Of a DNA stretch of 64,000 bases, positions 36,578 through 45,049 are shown piece by piece; the stretch's first letter is position 1; the number at the start of each line of letters is the position of its first letter. Source of the stretch: Cohnella herbarum. GTDB taxonomy: Bacteria; Bacillota; Bacilli; Paenibacillales; Paenibacillaceae. The DNA lies in NCBI RefSeq assembly GCF_012849095.1, contig NZ_CP051680.1, positions 806,001 through 870,000 of the forward strand. The letters are read 5' to 3'. The notes below the pieces were generated by a model, which searched no databases, was not told the origin of the DNA, and saw only the letters and a program-made list of their open reading frames with translations. Made by a program: the position numbers and the translations under genes.

Positions 36578-37606
36578 ATGAAACAATCCGGTTCCGTCCA
36601 GCAAACCCTTCGGCATACCGCGCTCGGCTTGACAGATGAACGCGCTGTCGAGATGTACAAGACGATGATGCTTGCTCGTCGTTTCGATGAGCGGGGTCAA
36701 TTATTGCAACGCGCAGGCAAGGTTAACTTTCATATTTCGGGAATTACGCAAGAACCGTCGCAAGTAGCGATGGGTTTCGCTATGGATCTCAAGAACGATT
36801 GGTTTCTACCTTATTACAGAGATTACGGCTTCGTACTGTCTCTTGGAATGACGGTCAAAGAACTGATGCTATCCGTCTACGCGAAAGGCGAGGATCCCAA
36901 CAGCGCCGGAAGGCAGATGCCCGGTCACTTCGGCAGCAAAAGGCTTCGTATCGTGACGGGCTCCAGCCCAGTAACGACGCAAGTTCCCCATGCGACGGGT
37001 TTCGCTCTTGCTGCCAAGATGAGAGGGGAGCCGTCCGTAGCTATAGTGACATTCGGAGATGGATCCAGCAATCAGGGAGATTTCCATGAAGGCTGTAATT
37101 TCGCCGGAGTTCATCAGCTGCCGGTTATTTTCATATGCGAGAACAATCAATATGCCATCTCGATGCCGCTTGCCAAACAAACGAGAGGGCGGATTTGCGA
37201 TCGTGCTCTCGGTTACGGATTCCCGGGAATCCGAGTGGACGGCAACGATCCGCTGGAAGTGTATCGTGTCGTGAAAGAAGCCCGCGATCGCGCGGTTGCG
37301 GGCGAAGGCCCGACCTTAATCGAGATAATGACTTACCGGGTCACCGCGCATTCTACTTCCGATAATGATCTTGCCTATAGGACAAAGGAAGAAGTCGACT
37401 TGCATAGAGGCAAGGATTCCTTGCCGGTATATAGAAAGTATCTTGAGGACGCTGGATTGTGGTCGGAGGAACAGGAAGTAAAATTGCAGGCGGACATTCG
37501 CGCGACTATCGACGAAGGCAACGAATATGCGGAGAAAGCAGCCTTCCAGCCTGTAGAAGACGCATTCCGCTACGTATACGCGGAGCAGAGCGGGGAGGAA
37601 AGATAA
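36578..37606 (+). CDS. bkdAA: Branched-chain 2-oxoacid dehydrogenase E1 alpha
   Basis: TPP-dependent decarboxylase subunit that acts on the 2-oxoacids of Val, Leu and Ile and so supplies primers for branched fatty acids. The 342-aa protein carries the TPP motif GDGSSNQGDFHEG followed by ENNQYA, and YRVTAHSTSDND, close to the phosphorylation-loop region of mitochondrial homologues. AGGAGG lies 8 bases before ATG. A 205-base gap separates it from lpdA and contains a TATAAT near 36520 with a poor -35. Its stop overlaps the next start by one base. Confidence 0.96.
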   Translation: MKQSGSVQQTLRHTALGLTDERAVEMYKTMMLARRFDERGQLLQRAGKVNFHISGITQEPSQVAMGFAMDLKNDWFLPYYRDYGFVLSLGMTVKELMLSVYAKGEDPNSAGRQMPGHFGSKRLRIVTGSSPVTTQVPHATGFALAAKMRGEPSVAIVTFGDGSSNQGDFHEGCNFAGVHQLPVIFICENNQYAISMPLAKQTRGRICDRALGYGFPGIRVDGNDPLEVYRVVKEARDRAVAGEGPTLIEIMTYRVTAHSTSDNDLAYRTKEEVDLHRGKDSLPVYRKYLEDAGLWSEEQEVKLQADIRATIDEGNEYAEKAAFQPVEDAFRYVYAEQSGEER

Positions 37607-38592
37607 TGCCGGTCATTGAATATATCGATGCCATTCGGTTGGCGATGAAAGAAGAAATGGAACGAGATAGCGATGTTTTCATTATGGGCGAAGACGTAGG
37701 GCTGAAAGGCGGCGTATTCGGAACGACGAAAGGATTGCAATTGCAGTTCGGCGAACAACGCGCGATCGATGCCCCGCTCGCGGAGTCGGCGATCGCAGGC
37801 GTAGCCATCGGTGCGGCGATGGCGGGAATGAAGCCGATCGCCGAGATGCAGTATTCGGATTTCATGTTCCCGGCGACGAACCAAATCATTAGCGAAGCGG
37901 CCAAAATTCGCTATCGTTCCAATAACGATTGGGATTGCCCGATCGTTATCCGAGCTCCCATCGGCGGAGGCGTATTCGGCGGATTGTACCACTCCCAGTG
38001 TCCGGAGTCGGTATTCTTCGGAACGCCCGGACTCAAGATCGTGGCCCCGGCAACCGCATACGATGCGAAAGGATTGCTGAAAGCGGCTATCCGGGATCCG
38101 GATCCGGTCATCTTCTTCGAGAACAAAAAATGCTACCGTCTGATCATGGACGAAGTGCCCGATGAGGATTACATCGTACCGATCGGCAAAGCGAACGTCA
38201 TGCGAGAAGGCAGCGACATCACGGTGATCGGCTACAGCATGCCTCTTCACTTTGCCATGCAAGCCGCGGACGAACTTTCCCAGGAACATGACATCGAAGC
38301 TCATATCCTTGATCTTCGTACGATCCAACCGCTGGATCGCGAAGGGATTCTGGAGGCGGTAGCCAAGACAGGCAAAGTCCTCATTATTCATGAAGACAAC
38401 AAAACCGGAGGCATCGGCGCGGAAGTGTCCGCGATTATCGCCGAGGAGCTATTATACGATCTAGATGCTCCGATTCGCCGGCTATGCGGGCCTGATGTGC
38501 CTGCCATGCCGATCAATCCGCCGGGAGAAAAGCATTTCCTGCTGAACAAAGATAAGGTCAAAGCCGCGATGCTGGAGCTTGCGCGTTACTAA
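37606..38592 (+). CDS. bkdAB: Branched-chain 2-oxoacid dehydrogenase E1 beta
   Basis: Partner subunit of E1, 328 aa. ATG at 37606 overlaps the previous TAA and follows GGGGAGG by 7 bases; the frame is open further upstream but without a site. Family features are FIMGEDVGLKGGVFG near the N-terminus, PLAESAIAGVAIGAAMAGMK, and the C-terminal transketolase domain (DLRTIQPLDREGILE, IIHEDNKTGGIGAEV). It ends 33 bases before the E2 gene. Confidence 0.96.
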   Translation: MPVIEYIDAIRLAMKEEMERDSDVFIMGEDVGLKGGVFGTTKGLQLQFGEQRAIDAPLAESAIAGVAIGAAMAGMKPIAEMQYSDFMFPATNQIISEAAKIRYRSNNDWDCPIVIRAPIGGGVFGGLYHSQCPESVFFGTPGLKIVAPATAYDAKGLLKAAIRDPDPVIFFENKKCYRLIMDEVPDEDYIVPIGKANVMREGSDITVIGYSMPLHFAMQAADELSQEHDIEAHILDLRTIQPLDREGILEAVAKTGKVLIIHEDNKTGGIGAEVSAIIAEELLYDLDAPIRRLCGPDVPAMPINPPGEKHFLLNKDKVKAAMLELARY

Positions 38593-38625
38593 GCAAGAGA
38601 CCGCTACCGGGAGGAGAACAAGGAT

Positions 38626-39990
38626 ATGGCCAAACAAATTATTGAAATCACGATGCCGCAATTGGCGGAATCGCTCGTATCGGCAACGGTCGACAGATGG
38701 CTGAAACAGCCTGGAGACAGCATTGATATGTACGAACCCATTTGCGACCTTATTACGGATAAAGTCAACGCGGAACTGCCTTCTACGGTAAGGGGAACGC
38801 TGGTCAAGCATTTGATCGGCGCGGGAGAAACCGTAGAAGTAGGTTCGGCGATTTGTTTAGTGGAAATCGAAGCAACTGCAACCGAAACGAATGAATCGAG
38901 CGTAGGCGGGACAGATGAGGTTACGCAGACAAGCCAACCATCATCGTTATCCGCCAAGCCATCCCCCGCTACATACGGAGGGGAGGTCGACGCCAACGCG
39001 CCGATGCGTCATCGCTATTCTCCAGCGGTGCAAAAGCTGGCAGCCGAGAACGGCATTGATCTTAACCGCGTACCGGGAACGGGCGAAGGCGGACGGATTA
39101 CTCGCAAAGACGTGCTCGCGGCTGCGGCCTCGGGATCAGCATCGGCGGCGAATCCGCTGGCGACAACTCCATCCGTGCAATCATCGCTTGCTCCTATGGA
39201 TCCTAAAATCCAAGTTCGGTCTACGGGTATGCACTTATCCGAATCTCCGCGTATTCCTTCCGTTGAAGTGGAAGGACAAGAATTGCCGGGTCGCGGGGAA
39301 TACTATATCGATATCACGCCGATCCGCAACACGATCGCGACCCGCATGCGGCAAAGCGTCAGCGAAATTCCGCATGGCTGGATGATGATCGAAGTAGACG
39401 TCACGAATTTGGTCGTTCTTCGCAACAAGCTGAAGGAAGAGTTCCAGAAGCGGGAAGGGATCAACTTGACGTATATGCCGTTCTTGATTAAAGCGGCGGT
39501 GAACGCGATCAAAGATTATCCGATTATGAATTCCGTCTGGGCCGTCGACAAGATTATCGTTAAGAGAGACATCAATATTTCTCTTTCCGTCGGAACGGAA
39601 GATTCGGTCGTAACTCCCGTCATCCGCCATGCGGATCAGAAGAACATCGCGGGTATCGCCCACGAGATCGACGATCTAGCGCGTCGCACAAGGGAGAGGA
39701 AGCTGAAGCTGGACGACGTGCAGGGAGGAACGTTCACCGTGAACAACACAGGATCGTTCGGATCGATTCTGACTCAGCCGATCATCAACTATCCGCAAGC
39801 GGCGATTCTGACCTTCGAATCGATCGTCAAACGGCCCGTCGTCATCAACGATATGATCGGCGTCCGTTCGATGGTGAACCTCTGTCTGTCGCTGGATCAC
39901 CGCATTCTGGACGGAGTGATCTGCGGACGGTTCCTCCAACGCGTTAAGGAAAACCTGGAGAGCTACACTCTGGATACCAAATTGTATTAA
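38626..39990 (+). CDS. bkdB: Branched-chain 2-oxoacid dehydrogenase E2 (lipoamide acyltransferase)
   Basis: Core acyltransferase of the complex, 454 aa. In order: a lipoyl domain (about residues 5-78, target Lys in LITDKVNAELPS), a Ser/Thr/Pro-rich linker, a peripheral-subunit-binding domain (YSPAVQKLAAENGIDLNRV, about 129-165), a second linker, and the catalytic domain (about 220-450) with the His-x3-Asp active site LSLDHRILDG. GGGAGGAG lies upstream of ATG. A terminator separates it from lipB, which supplies its cofactor precursor. Confidence 0.96.
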   Translation: MAKQIIEITMPQLAESLVSATVDRWLKQPGDSIDMYEPICDLITDKVNAELPSTVRGTLVKHLIGAGETVEVGSAICLVEIEATATETNESSVGGTDEVTQTSQPSSLSAKPSPATYGGEVDANAPMRHRYSPAVQKLAAENGIDLNRVPGTGEGGRITRKDVLAAAASGSASAANPLATTPSVQSSLAPMDPKIQVRSTGMHLSESPRIPSVEVEGQELPGRGEYYIDITPIRNTIATRMRQSVSEIPHGWMMIEVDVTNLVVLRNKLKEEFQKREGINLTYMPFLIKAAVNAIKDYPIMNSVWAVDKIIVKRDINISLSVGTEDSVVTPVIRHADQKNIAGIAHEIDDLARRTRERKLKLDDVQGGTFTVNNTGSFGSILTQPIINYPQAAILTFESIVKRPVVINDMIGVRSMVNLCLSLDHRILDGVICGRFLQRVKENLESYTLDTKLY

Positions 39991-39997
39991 AAGAATA

Positions 39998-40034
39998 AAG
40001 CCCGGCTCATTGCGTTGTCGCGATGCGCCGGGTT
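39998..40034 (+). terminator. Terminator after bkdB
   Basis: AGCCCGGC pairs with GCCGGGTT, possibly extended by GCG/CGC pairs in the loop, then TTTTC. Confidence 0.7.
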
Positions 40035-40082
40035 TTCTACATGACAGTTTATGAATAGGGATCAGGGTCAAGCTGACCGGGA

Positions 40083-40112
40083 TTGCAGTGTTTGTTTTCG
40101 ATAAGCTACAAT
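40083..40112 (+). promoter_or_regulatory. Sigma-A-type promoter of lipB
   Basis: TTGCAG, 18-base spacer, TACAAT, ending 31 bases before the lipB start. Confidence 0.65.
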
Positions 40113-40143
40113 GATAAGGTACTTCGAGAAGGGGGCTATCGGG

Positions 40144-40836
40144 ATGAATACGCTGGAAACCGAGTGGCTGTCCAGGCTGGACTATGGAGAAGCGTGGGAG
40201 CTTCAAAGAAAGCTTGTCAAGGAAATCGATCGCGAAGAGCGCTCCGAATCTTTGTTGCTTTTGGAGCATTCGCCGACGTACACGATCGGTTCGGATCGTC
40301 ACCCTGAGCATTTACTGTATAGCAAGGAAGAACTGACGCGTAGAGGGATCGCGCTCTATGAGATTGACCGGGGCGGAGACATAACGTACCATGGACCCGG
40401 ACAGTTGGTCGGGTACCCTTTGCTTTATCTGGATGCCGTCGGTCTGGACTTGCACAAATACTTAAGAAATCTGGAAGAAGTCATCATCATGCTGTTAGCG
40501 GATTTCGGGATCGCGGGCAGCAGAAAACCGGAGTATACCGGCGTATGGGTAGGTGATTCGAAGATCGCCGCCATTGGCGTCAAATTCAATAAAGCCCGCG
40601 CTCGGCGAGGATTCGTCACGAGCCACGGGTTCGCGCTTAACGTCAAGAAGAACGTCGAGCAGGAAGGTTTTCAAGGCATAATCCCTTGCGGGATTACGGA
40701 GTACGGCATTGTTTCTCTAGAAACGTTAACAGGGAAAGAATTGCAGGTTGAAGAAATCGGCCATCGAATTATTCCTTATTTCGCCGAGGTGTTCGGTTAC
40801 GATAAGTCTACTCGAGCAGAGAGCCTAAGCTCATAA
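40144..40836 (+). CDS. lipB: Octanoyltransferase LipB
   Basis: Transfers octanoyl groups from acyl carrier protein to lipoyl domains, the first step of lipoate assembly; its natural client here is probably the adjacent E2. ATG at 40144 lies 8 bases after GAAGGGGG and gives 230 aa; an upstream in-frame ATG at 40111 lies at the promoter and is unlikely. Motifs: RGGDITYHGPGQLVGYPLL, IGVKFNKARARRGFVTSHG (family Lys and His) and the catalytic Cys in IIPCGI. B. subtilis uses the unrelated LipM instead, so LipB is a lineage difference. Confidence 0.93.
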   Translation: MNTLETEWLSRLDYGEAWELQRKLVKEIDREERSESLLLLEHSPTYTIGSDRHPEHLLYSKEELTRRGIALYEIDRGGDITYHGPGQLVGYPLLYLDAVGLDLHKYLRNLEEVIIMLLADFGIAGSRKPEYTGVWVGDSKIAAIGVKFNKARARRGFVTSHGFALNVKKNVEQEGFQGIIPCGITEYGIVSLETLTGKELQVEEIGHRIIPYFAEVFGYDKSTRAESLSS

Positions 40837-40903
40837 GCAAAGTGGAAATGAGCATAACCGCCAAGGTGACGTAGATTACGACCTTAAACAAACGTTTATT
40901 CAT
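40808..40903 (-). CDS. prli42: Prli42-like stressosome-anchor miniprotein
   Basis: A 31-residue protein: a basic N-terminus (MNKRLFK) followed by one membrane helix (VVIYVTLAVMLISTLLMSLG). This is the layout of Prli42, the miniprotein that anchors the stressosome in Listeria and is conserved across Firmicutes. ATG at 40903 is preceded by AAAGGAT at 8 bases. The last 29 bases run antisense over the end of lipB. Length, topology and RBS support a real gene; the name rests on resemblance by eye. Confidence 0.7.
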   Translation of the reverse strand: MNKRLFKVVIYVTLAVMLISTLLMSLGSLLE

Positions 40904-40975
40904 CGTGAAACATCCTTTCTTTTTGAGCTTGTCCACGATACTATTGTAACGAAAGCTTCGTCAGGAGGAAAGATC

Positions 40976-42106
40976 ATGGTACAAAAAGATCGGTTATTGG
41001 CAGAGTTTATGGAATTGGTGCAAATCGACAGCGAAACGAAATTCGAAACGGCAATCAGCAAAGTATTGACGAGCAAGTTCGAAGCTTTCGGCCTCGAAGT
41101 CGTCGAAGACGACGTCGCGGAGAAGATCGGTCACGGAGCAGGGAACCTATTCGCTTGGTTACCGGCTAAGGCGGGCTACGAGAACGTTCCGGCAATTCTG
41201 TTCACGTCTCATATGGACACTGTCTCGCCGGGCAAGGGAATCAAGCCTCGCCTAGACGAAGACGGTTATATCCGCAGTGACGGAACGACGATTCTCGGCG
41301 CAGACGACAAAGCCGGACTCGCCGCGATGTTCGAAACTCTCCGGGTGCTGAGAGACCAGGATTTGCCGCATGGCGGAATCCAATTCGTAATCGCTACCGG
41401 CGAGGAGTCGGGACTGCTTGGTTCGCGCGCCATGGACGGTTCCCGGCTGCGCGCGAAGTTCGGATACGCTCTCGATTCAAACGGCGAGATCGGCGCGATC
41501 GCCGTTGCCGCGCCGACGAATTCCCGGCAGTATATTACGATTCGAGGTAAAGCCGCTCATGCCGGCGTGAATCCCGAAGACGGGATTAGCGCGATCCAAG
41601 TGGCTTCCAAGGCGGTTTCCCGCATGAAGCTTGGACGGATCGACAGCGAGACGACCGCAAATATCGGGAGATTCGAAGGCGGCGGAGAAGTGAACATCGT
41701 CACCGACACGATCAAAATTTACGCCGAAGCCCGTAGTCAAGTGCAAGAGAAGATGGATCGTCAAATCGAGACGATGCGCGAAGCGGTGGAAAGCGCGGCT
41801 AAAGAATTCGGGGCTGAATTCGATTTTGAAACGACGACGATATATCCTGCATACTCCTATGGCGATAACGATGAAGTCGTTCAAGTGGCGAAAGCGGCGA
41901 TCGAAGCGATCGGTCTGACGCCGCGTACTTTCTCGTCCGGCGGAGGCAGCGATGCGAACATGTTTAACGGCAACGGCGTTCCGACCGTAAATCTGGCCGT
42001 AGGTTACGAGCACATCCATACGACGAAGGAACAGATTAAAGCGGATGATCTCGTGAAGGCGGCCGAACTCGTGCTCGCGATTATTAAAGAAACATTGAAC
42101 AGATAA
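40976..42106 (+). CDS. M20 metallopeptidase, PepT-like
   Basis: Cytosolic zinc peptidase of 376 aa related to tripeptidase T. Metal and catalytic motifs are FTSHMDTVSPG (His ligand and Asp), GADDKAGLAAM (bridging Asp), TGEESGLLGSRAM (catalytic Glu and ligand Glu), ALDSNGEIG and the C-terminal His in YEHIHTTKEQ. A dimerisation insert (about residues 180-290) contains KAAHAGVNPEDGISAI. AGGAGG lies 8 bases before ATG. A strong terminator follows. Confidence 0.93.
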   Translation: MVQKDRLLAEFMELVQIDSETKFETAISKVLTSKFEAFGLEVVEDDVAEKIGHGAGNLFAWLPAKAGYENVPAILFTSHMDTVSPGKGIKPRLDEDGYIRSDGTTILGADDKAGLAAMFETLRVLRDQDLPHGGIQFVIATGEESGLLGSRAMDGSRLRAKFGYALDSNGEIGAIAVAAPTNSRQYITIRGKAAHAGVNPEDGISAIQVASKAVSRMKLGRIDSETTANIGRFEGGGEVNIVTDTIKIYAEARSQVQEKMDRQIETMREAVESAAKEFGAEFDFETTTIYPAYSYGDNDEVVQVAKAAIEAIGLTPRTFSSGGGSDANMFNGNGVPTVNLAVGYEHIHTTKEQIKADDLVKAAELVLAIIKETLNR

Positions 42107-42127
42107 TCGATCGCATGAATCGAACTT

Positions 42128-42169
42128 AAAAAGTGGTGGAGCAGGGTTAAATCCTGCACCACCACTTTT
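42128..42169. terminator. Bidirectional terminator
   Basis: AAAAGTGGTGG pairs perfectly with CCACCACTTTT, with a second CAGG/CCTG stem inside; it lies between the convergent peptidase and mciZ genes. Confidence 0.9.
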
Positions 42170-42177
42170 GGATTCGG

Positions 42178-42345
42178 TTACTTACCAATCTTAGCCGTCG
42201 GGCCTTGTTGGCCGAAGGAAAGCAGGTCGATTAAGGTGATGTTTCCTCCATTGCGAAGTTTCTTTTCCTGTCTTAGTGCATGCCGGATCTCCCATGCTTT
42301 GCCGACCAGTTGAAGCCTGGAAGGCGCGATATATTTTTTCAACAT
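42178..42345 (-). CDS. mciZ: MciZ-like inhibitor of FtsZ polymerisation
   Basis: A 55-aa basic protein containing LVGKAWEIR, the core of B. subtilis MciZ, the mother-cell peptide that blocks Z-ring formation during sporulation. ATG at 42345 lies 8 bases after GAGGAGGT. It is divergent from nudF, and mciZ also sits beside nudF and yqxK in B. subtilis. The product is longer than the 40-aa B. subtilis peptide, with an extra C-terminal segment (NITLIDLLSFGQQGPTAKIGK). Confidence 0.8.
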   Translation of the reverse strand: MLKKYIAPSRLQLVGKAWEIRHALRQEKKLRNGGNITLIDLLSFGQQGPTAKIGK

Positions 42346-42467
42346 TTATTGTGTACCTCCTCGATGGGAAGTCCGCCGCCGATTATGGATCTCGGATTGG
42401 ATGGACAAGCCTTTAACTTGAAGGTATGCGCGATCAACGATAAACATGACAGGCGGGAGGCACTTAT

Positions 42468-43037
42468 ATGAATAAGGATAATCATTCGACGCGACATCCT
42501 TTTTACGAAGAAACGCTGGAGAGCAAACCGATCTTTCAAGGGAGAATCATCTCGCTGCAAGTCGATACGGTACGTTTGCCGAACGGTGAAACGGCGACTC
42601 GCGAAATCGTACGGCATCCGGGGGCCGTAGCGGTCGTAGCTATCGTAGATAACAAGATGCTCGTCGTGGAGCAATTCCGCAAGCCGTTGGAGAAGGTTCA
42701 AGTGGAAATCCCAGCGGGCAAATTGGACGCGGGTGAAGAACCTGAAGCGGCAGCGCTCAGGGAATTAGAGGAAGAAACGGGATACCGTGCTAAGAGCATC
42801 AAGCACTTACAGTCGTTCTCCACGTCTCCGGGGTTCGCGGAAGAGGTCGTTCATTTGTATTTTACGGACGATCTTGAACAAGGAACGGTTCGCTTGGACG
42901 ACGAGGAGTTCTTGACTTGCGAAGCTATTACGCTCGAGCAGGCTCTGACGTATATTCTGGAGGGCAGAATCTGCGACGCGAAAACGTTACTGGCCGTCTA
43001 CGCTTGGCGTCTGAGAACGTTGACGGGCTCGTTCTGA
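42468..43037 (+). CDS. nudF: ADP-ribose pyrophosphatase (Nudix)
   Basis: Cytosolic Nudix hydrolase, 189 aa, that probably splits ADP-ribose to AMP and ribose 5-phosphate. The complete Nudix box reads GKLDAGEEPEAAALRELEEE followed by TGY (about residues 84-106). The preceding VEQFRKPLEKVQVEIPAG is typical of the NudF/YqkG subfamily. GGGAGG lies 8 bases before ATG. Its stop is 2 bases before the next start. Confidence 0.94.
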   Translation: MNKDNHSTRHPFYEETLESKPIFQGRIISLQVDTVRLPNGETATREIVRHPGAVAVVAIVDNKMLVVEQFRKPLEKVQVEIPAGKLDAGEEPEAAALRELEEETGYRAKSIKHLQSFSTSPGFAEEVVHLYFTDDLEQGTVRLDDEEFLTCEAITLEQALTYILEGRICDAKTLLAVYAWRLRTLTGSF

Positions 43038-43039
43038 AC

Positions 43040-44245
43040 ATGAAATCACTCGAACCAGATACGCCCATCTTGAAGCCTTACTTCGCGGATTTACACGTTC
43101 ATATCGGACGAAGCCAAGACGGACAACCGGTTAAGATCAGCGGAAGCAAAGATCTCACCTTCCTGAACATTGCGCGCGAAGCCTCCGAACGCAAAGGGAT
43201 CGAGCTCATCGGAATAATCGATTGCCATTCCCCTCCCGTACAGAAGGATATTATGGATTGTCTCGACTCCGGCGAGATGGAGGAGGTCGCGGGAGGCGGG
43301 ATTCGATACCGGGATACGACGATCGTGACGGGTATCGAGATGGAGGTCAAAGACGAGGGCGGAGGGCCGTTTCATTTACTCGGCTATTTGCCGGACCTCG
43401 GCGCGATGCAGGAATGGACCTCTTGGATGAAACCGCTCATGACGAATATTAATCTGAGCTCCCAGAGACTTCGCGTTACGGCTAGAGAACTGCAACAGGA
43501 GTTGTTGGCTAGGGGAGGCATTCTCGTACCCGCACACGTTTTCACGCCGCACAGAGGGCTTCTGGGCTGCTCGGCGGACCGATTGTCGGATCGTCTCGAT
43601 CCGGAAGGCATCGCGGCGATCGAGCTTGGGCTAAGCGCGGATACGACGATGGCAGGTTTGTTATCCGAACTGGACAAGTACCCGTTCCTTACGAACTCCG
43701 ATGCGCATTCTACCGGAATGATCGGTCGGGAATGCAATGAAATATTGTTGAAAGAACCGACTTTCGCGGAACTTTCGATGGCATTGAAGGGACGAGACGG
43801 CCGTCGGATCATTGCGAATTACGGTCTTCATCCTCGTCTCGGCAAGTATCATACGACTTATTGCAACGGTTGCAAGCAAGCTGTGCCGGAGACGGAGGAA
43901 TCCTCTATCGTTTGTCCTTCCTGCGGAAGCGCGAAATTAATCCGAGGTGTGTCCGGGCGGATCCTGCAACTAGCGGACAGAAGGGAATCGCGGCAGCCGA
44001 TAGGCAGACCTCCTTATCTTCCGCAAGTTCCGTTGTCCTTTTTCCCCGGTGTCGGACCAGCCAAGCGTGAGCGATTATTCAAGGAAATCGGGACGGAAAT
44101 GGAAGTACTTCATCGGATTCCAAGAGATCGGATCGCCATCGTAACGGGTGACAAGATCGCCGACCTCATCGTCGGTGCCAGAGAAGGAAATGCGGTCTTC
44201 GCGGCAGGGAGCGGGGGAAGCTACGGGAGCATCGTTCAATCATAA
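43040..44245 (+). CDS. Endonuclease Q-type PHP nuclease (YqxK family)
   Basis: A 401-aa protein with an N-terminal PHP phosphoesterase domain (ADLHVHIGRSQDG, IIDCHSPPVQ, NSDAHSTGMIGRE) and a C-terminal zinc ribbon (YCNGCKQ then CPSCGSAK) followed by a helix-hairpin-like segment (FPGVGPAKRERLF). This is the layout of EndoQ, which nicks DNA 5' of deaminated bases. ATG at 43040 is 2 bases after the nudF stop and has no RBS of its own, so translation is probably coupled; the open frame before it overlaps nudF. Confidence 0.88.
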   Translation: MKSLEPDTPILKPYFADLHVHIGRSQDGQPVKISGSKDLTFLNIAREASERKGIELIGIIDCHSPPVQKDIMDCLDSGEMEEVAGGGIRYRDTTIVTGIEMEVKDEGGGPFHLLGYLPDLGAMQEWTSWMKPLMTNINLSSQRLRVTARELQQELLARGGILVPAHVFTPHRGLLGCSADRLSDRLDPEGIAAIELGLSADTTMAGLLSELDKYPFLTNSDAHSTGMIGRECNEILLKEPTFAELSMALKGRDGRRIIANYGLHPRLGKYHTTYCNGCKQAVPETEESSIVCPSCGSAKLIRGVSGRILQLADRRESRQPIGRPPYLPQVPLSFFPGVGPAKRERLFKEIGTEMEVLHRIPRDRIAIVTGDKIADLIVGAREGNAVFAAGSGGSYGSIVQS

Positions 44246-44268
44246 ATCCGACTTGTCCATCATACTTA
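44240..44268 (+). promoter_or_regulatory. Possible sigma-E promoter of spoIIM
   Basis: TCATAAAT (44240-44247) and CATACTTA (44261-44268), 13 bases apart, resemble sigma-E -35 and -10 elements (CATACAAT type). spoIIM is in the sigma-E regulon of B. subtilis. The -10 differs at three positions. Confidence 0.4.
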
Positions 44269-44316
44269 TAGGCACGGGATAGGCCGTGATAGGTGGACAA
44301 GGGGGGGGGGACCCGG

Positions 44317-44976
44317 ATGAACTTTCGATTATGGAATTTATCCGCTCGGGACAATTTGAATCTGTACGTATTCGTGGGAGTGCTGATCGTCGTTGGGGCG
44401 ATCTTCGGGGCGTTGCTCGTTAATGCGTTAACGCTTGAGCAGCAGCAGGAACTGGCGGACGATTTAGGCGTATACCTGTCGGCCGTTAAGGATTCGGGTC
44501 AAATCTCGCCGTCGACGACGTTCTGGGAAAGTTTCTGGTTTTACGGAAAATGGCTGATGTTAATTTGGTTTCTCGGCCTATCGGTCATAGGACTGCCGCT
44601 CGTGCTCGTGCTTGATTTTCTTAAAGGCGTGCTGATCGGATTTGCGGTCGCCTTGTTAGCCCAGCAACTAGCTTGGAAAGGCGTATTCTTTTTCCTCGTC
44701 GCCACGGCGCCGCAGAACGCCATTGTCGTTCCCGCGTTAGTGATTGCCAGCATTTCTGCCGCTAGATTCGCTTATTTTGTCGTTCGGGAACGATTATTTC
44801 GCCGCAAAGGTCAGCTGCTTCCGCCATTTCTAGCTCATTCCGCGGTTACGGCGCTGATGCTGATTATGCTTTGTTTAGCCTCGTTATATGAGGCTTTTCT
44901 ATCTCCGATCCTATTGGAACGAGTAACGCCGACCGTCGTTTCCGCAGAAATTTCTTCCCTTTCTTCTAAATTATGA
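44317..44976 (+). CDS. spoIIM: Stage II sporulation protein M
   Basis: Membrane component of the SpoIIDMP peptidoglycan-degrading machine needed for engulfment. The 219-aa protein has about five helices, the first at residues 13-37 (YVFVGVLIVVGAIFGALLVN); LPLVLVLDFLKGVLIGFAVA and VATAPQNAIVVPALVIAS are family-like. ATG at 44317 follows a run of ten G (44301-44310) that must serve as ribosome binding site. An 8-bp inverted repeat (CTTGTCCA / TGGACAAG) brackets the leader. It precedes fur, as in B. subtilis. Confidence 0.93.
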   Translation: MNFRLWNLSARDNLNLYVFVGVLIVVGAIFGALLVNALTLEQQQELADDLGVYLSAVKDSGQISPSTTFWESFWFYGKWLMLIWFLGLSVIGLPLVLVLDFLKGVLIGFAVALLAQQLAWKGVFFFLVATAPQNAIVVPALVIASISAARFAYFVVRERLFRRKGQLLPPFLAHSAVTALMLIMLCLASLYEAFLSPILLERVTPTVVSAEISSLSSKL

Positions 44977-44984
44977 TATGAAGT

Positions 44985-45014
44985 TTGACTTATCGAATAA
45001 GCTCACCCTATAAT
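44985..45014 (+). promoter_or_regulatory. Sigma-A promoter of fur
   Basis: TTGACT, 18-base spacer, TATAAT, 36 bases before the fur start; no clear Fur box overlaps it. Confidence 0.75.
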
Positions 45015-45049
45015 GGAGGGAAGTGCACAAGCGACCGGAGGGGGAAATC

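Noticed and set aside
37570..38391. 273-codon minus-strand frame inside bkdAB
   Set aside because: Antisense shadow of a strongly conserved E1 beta gene.
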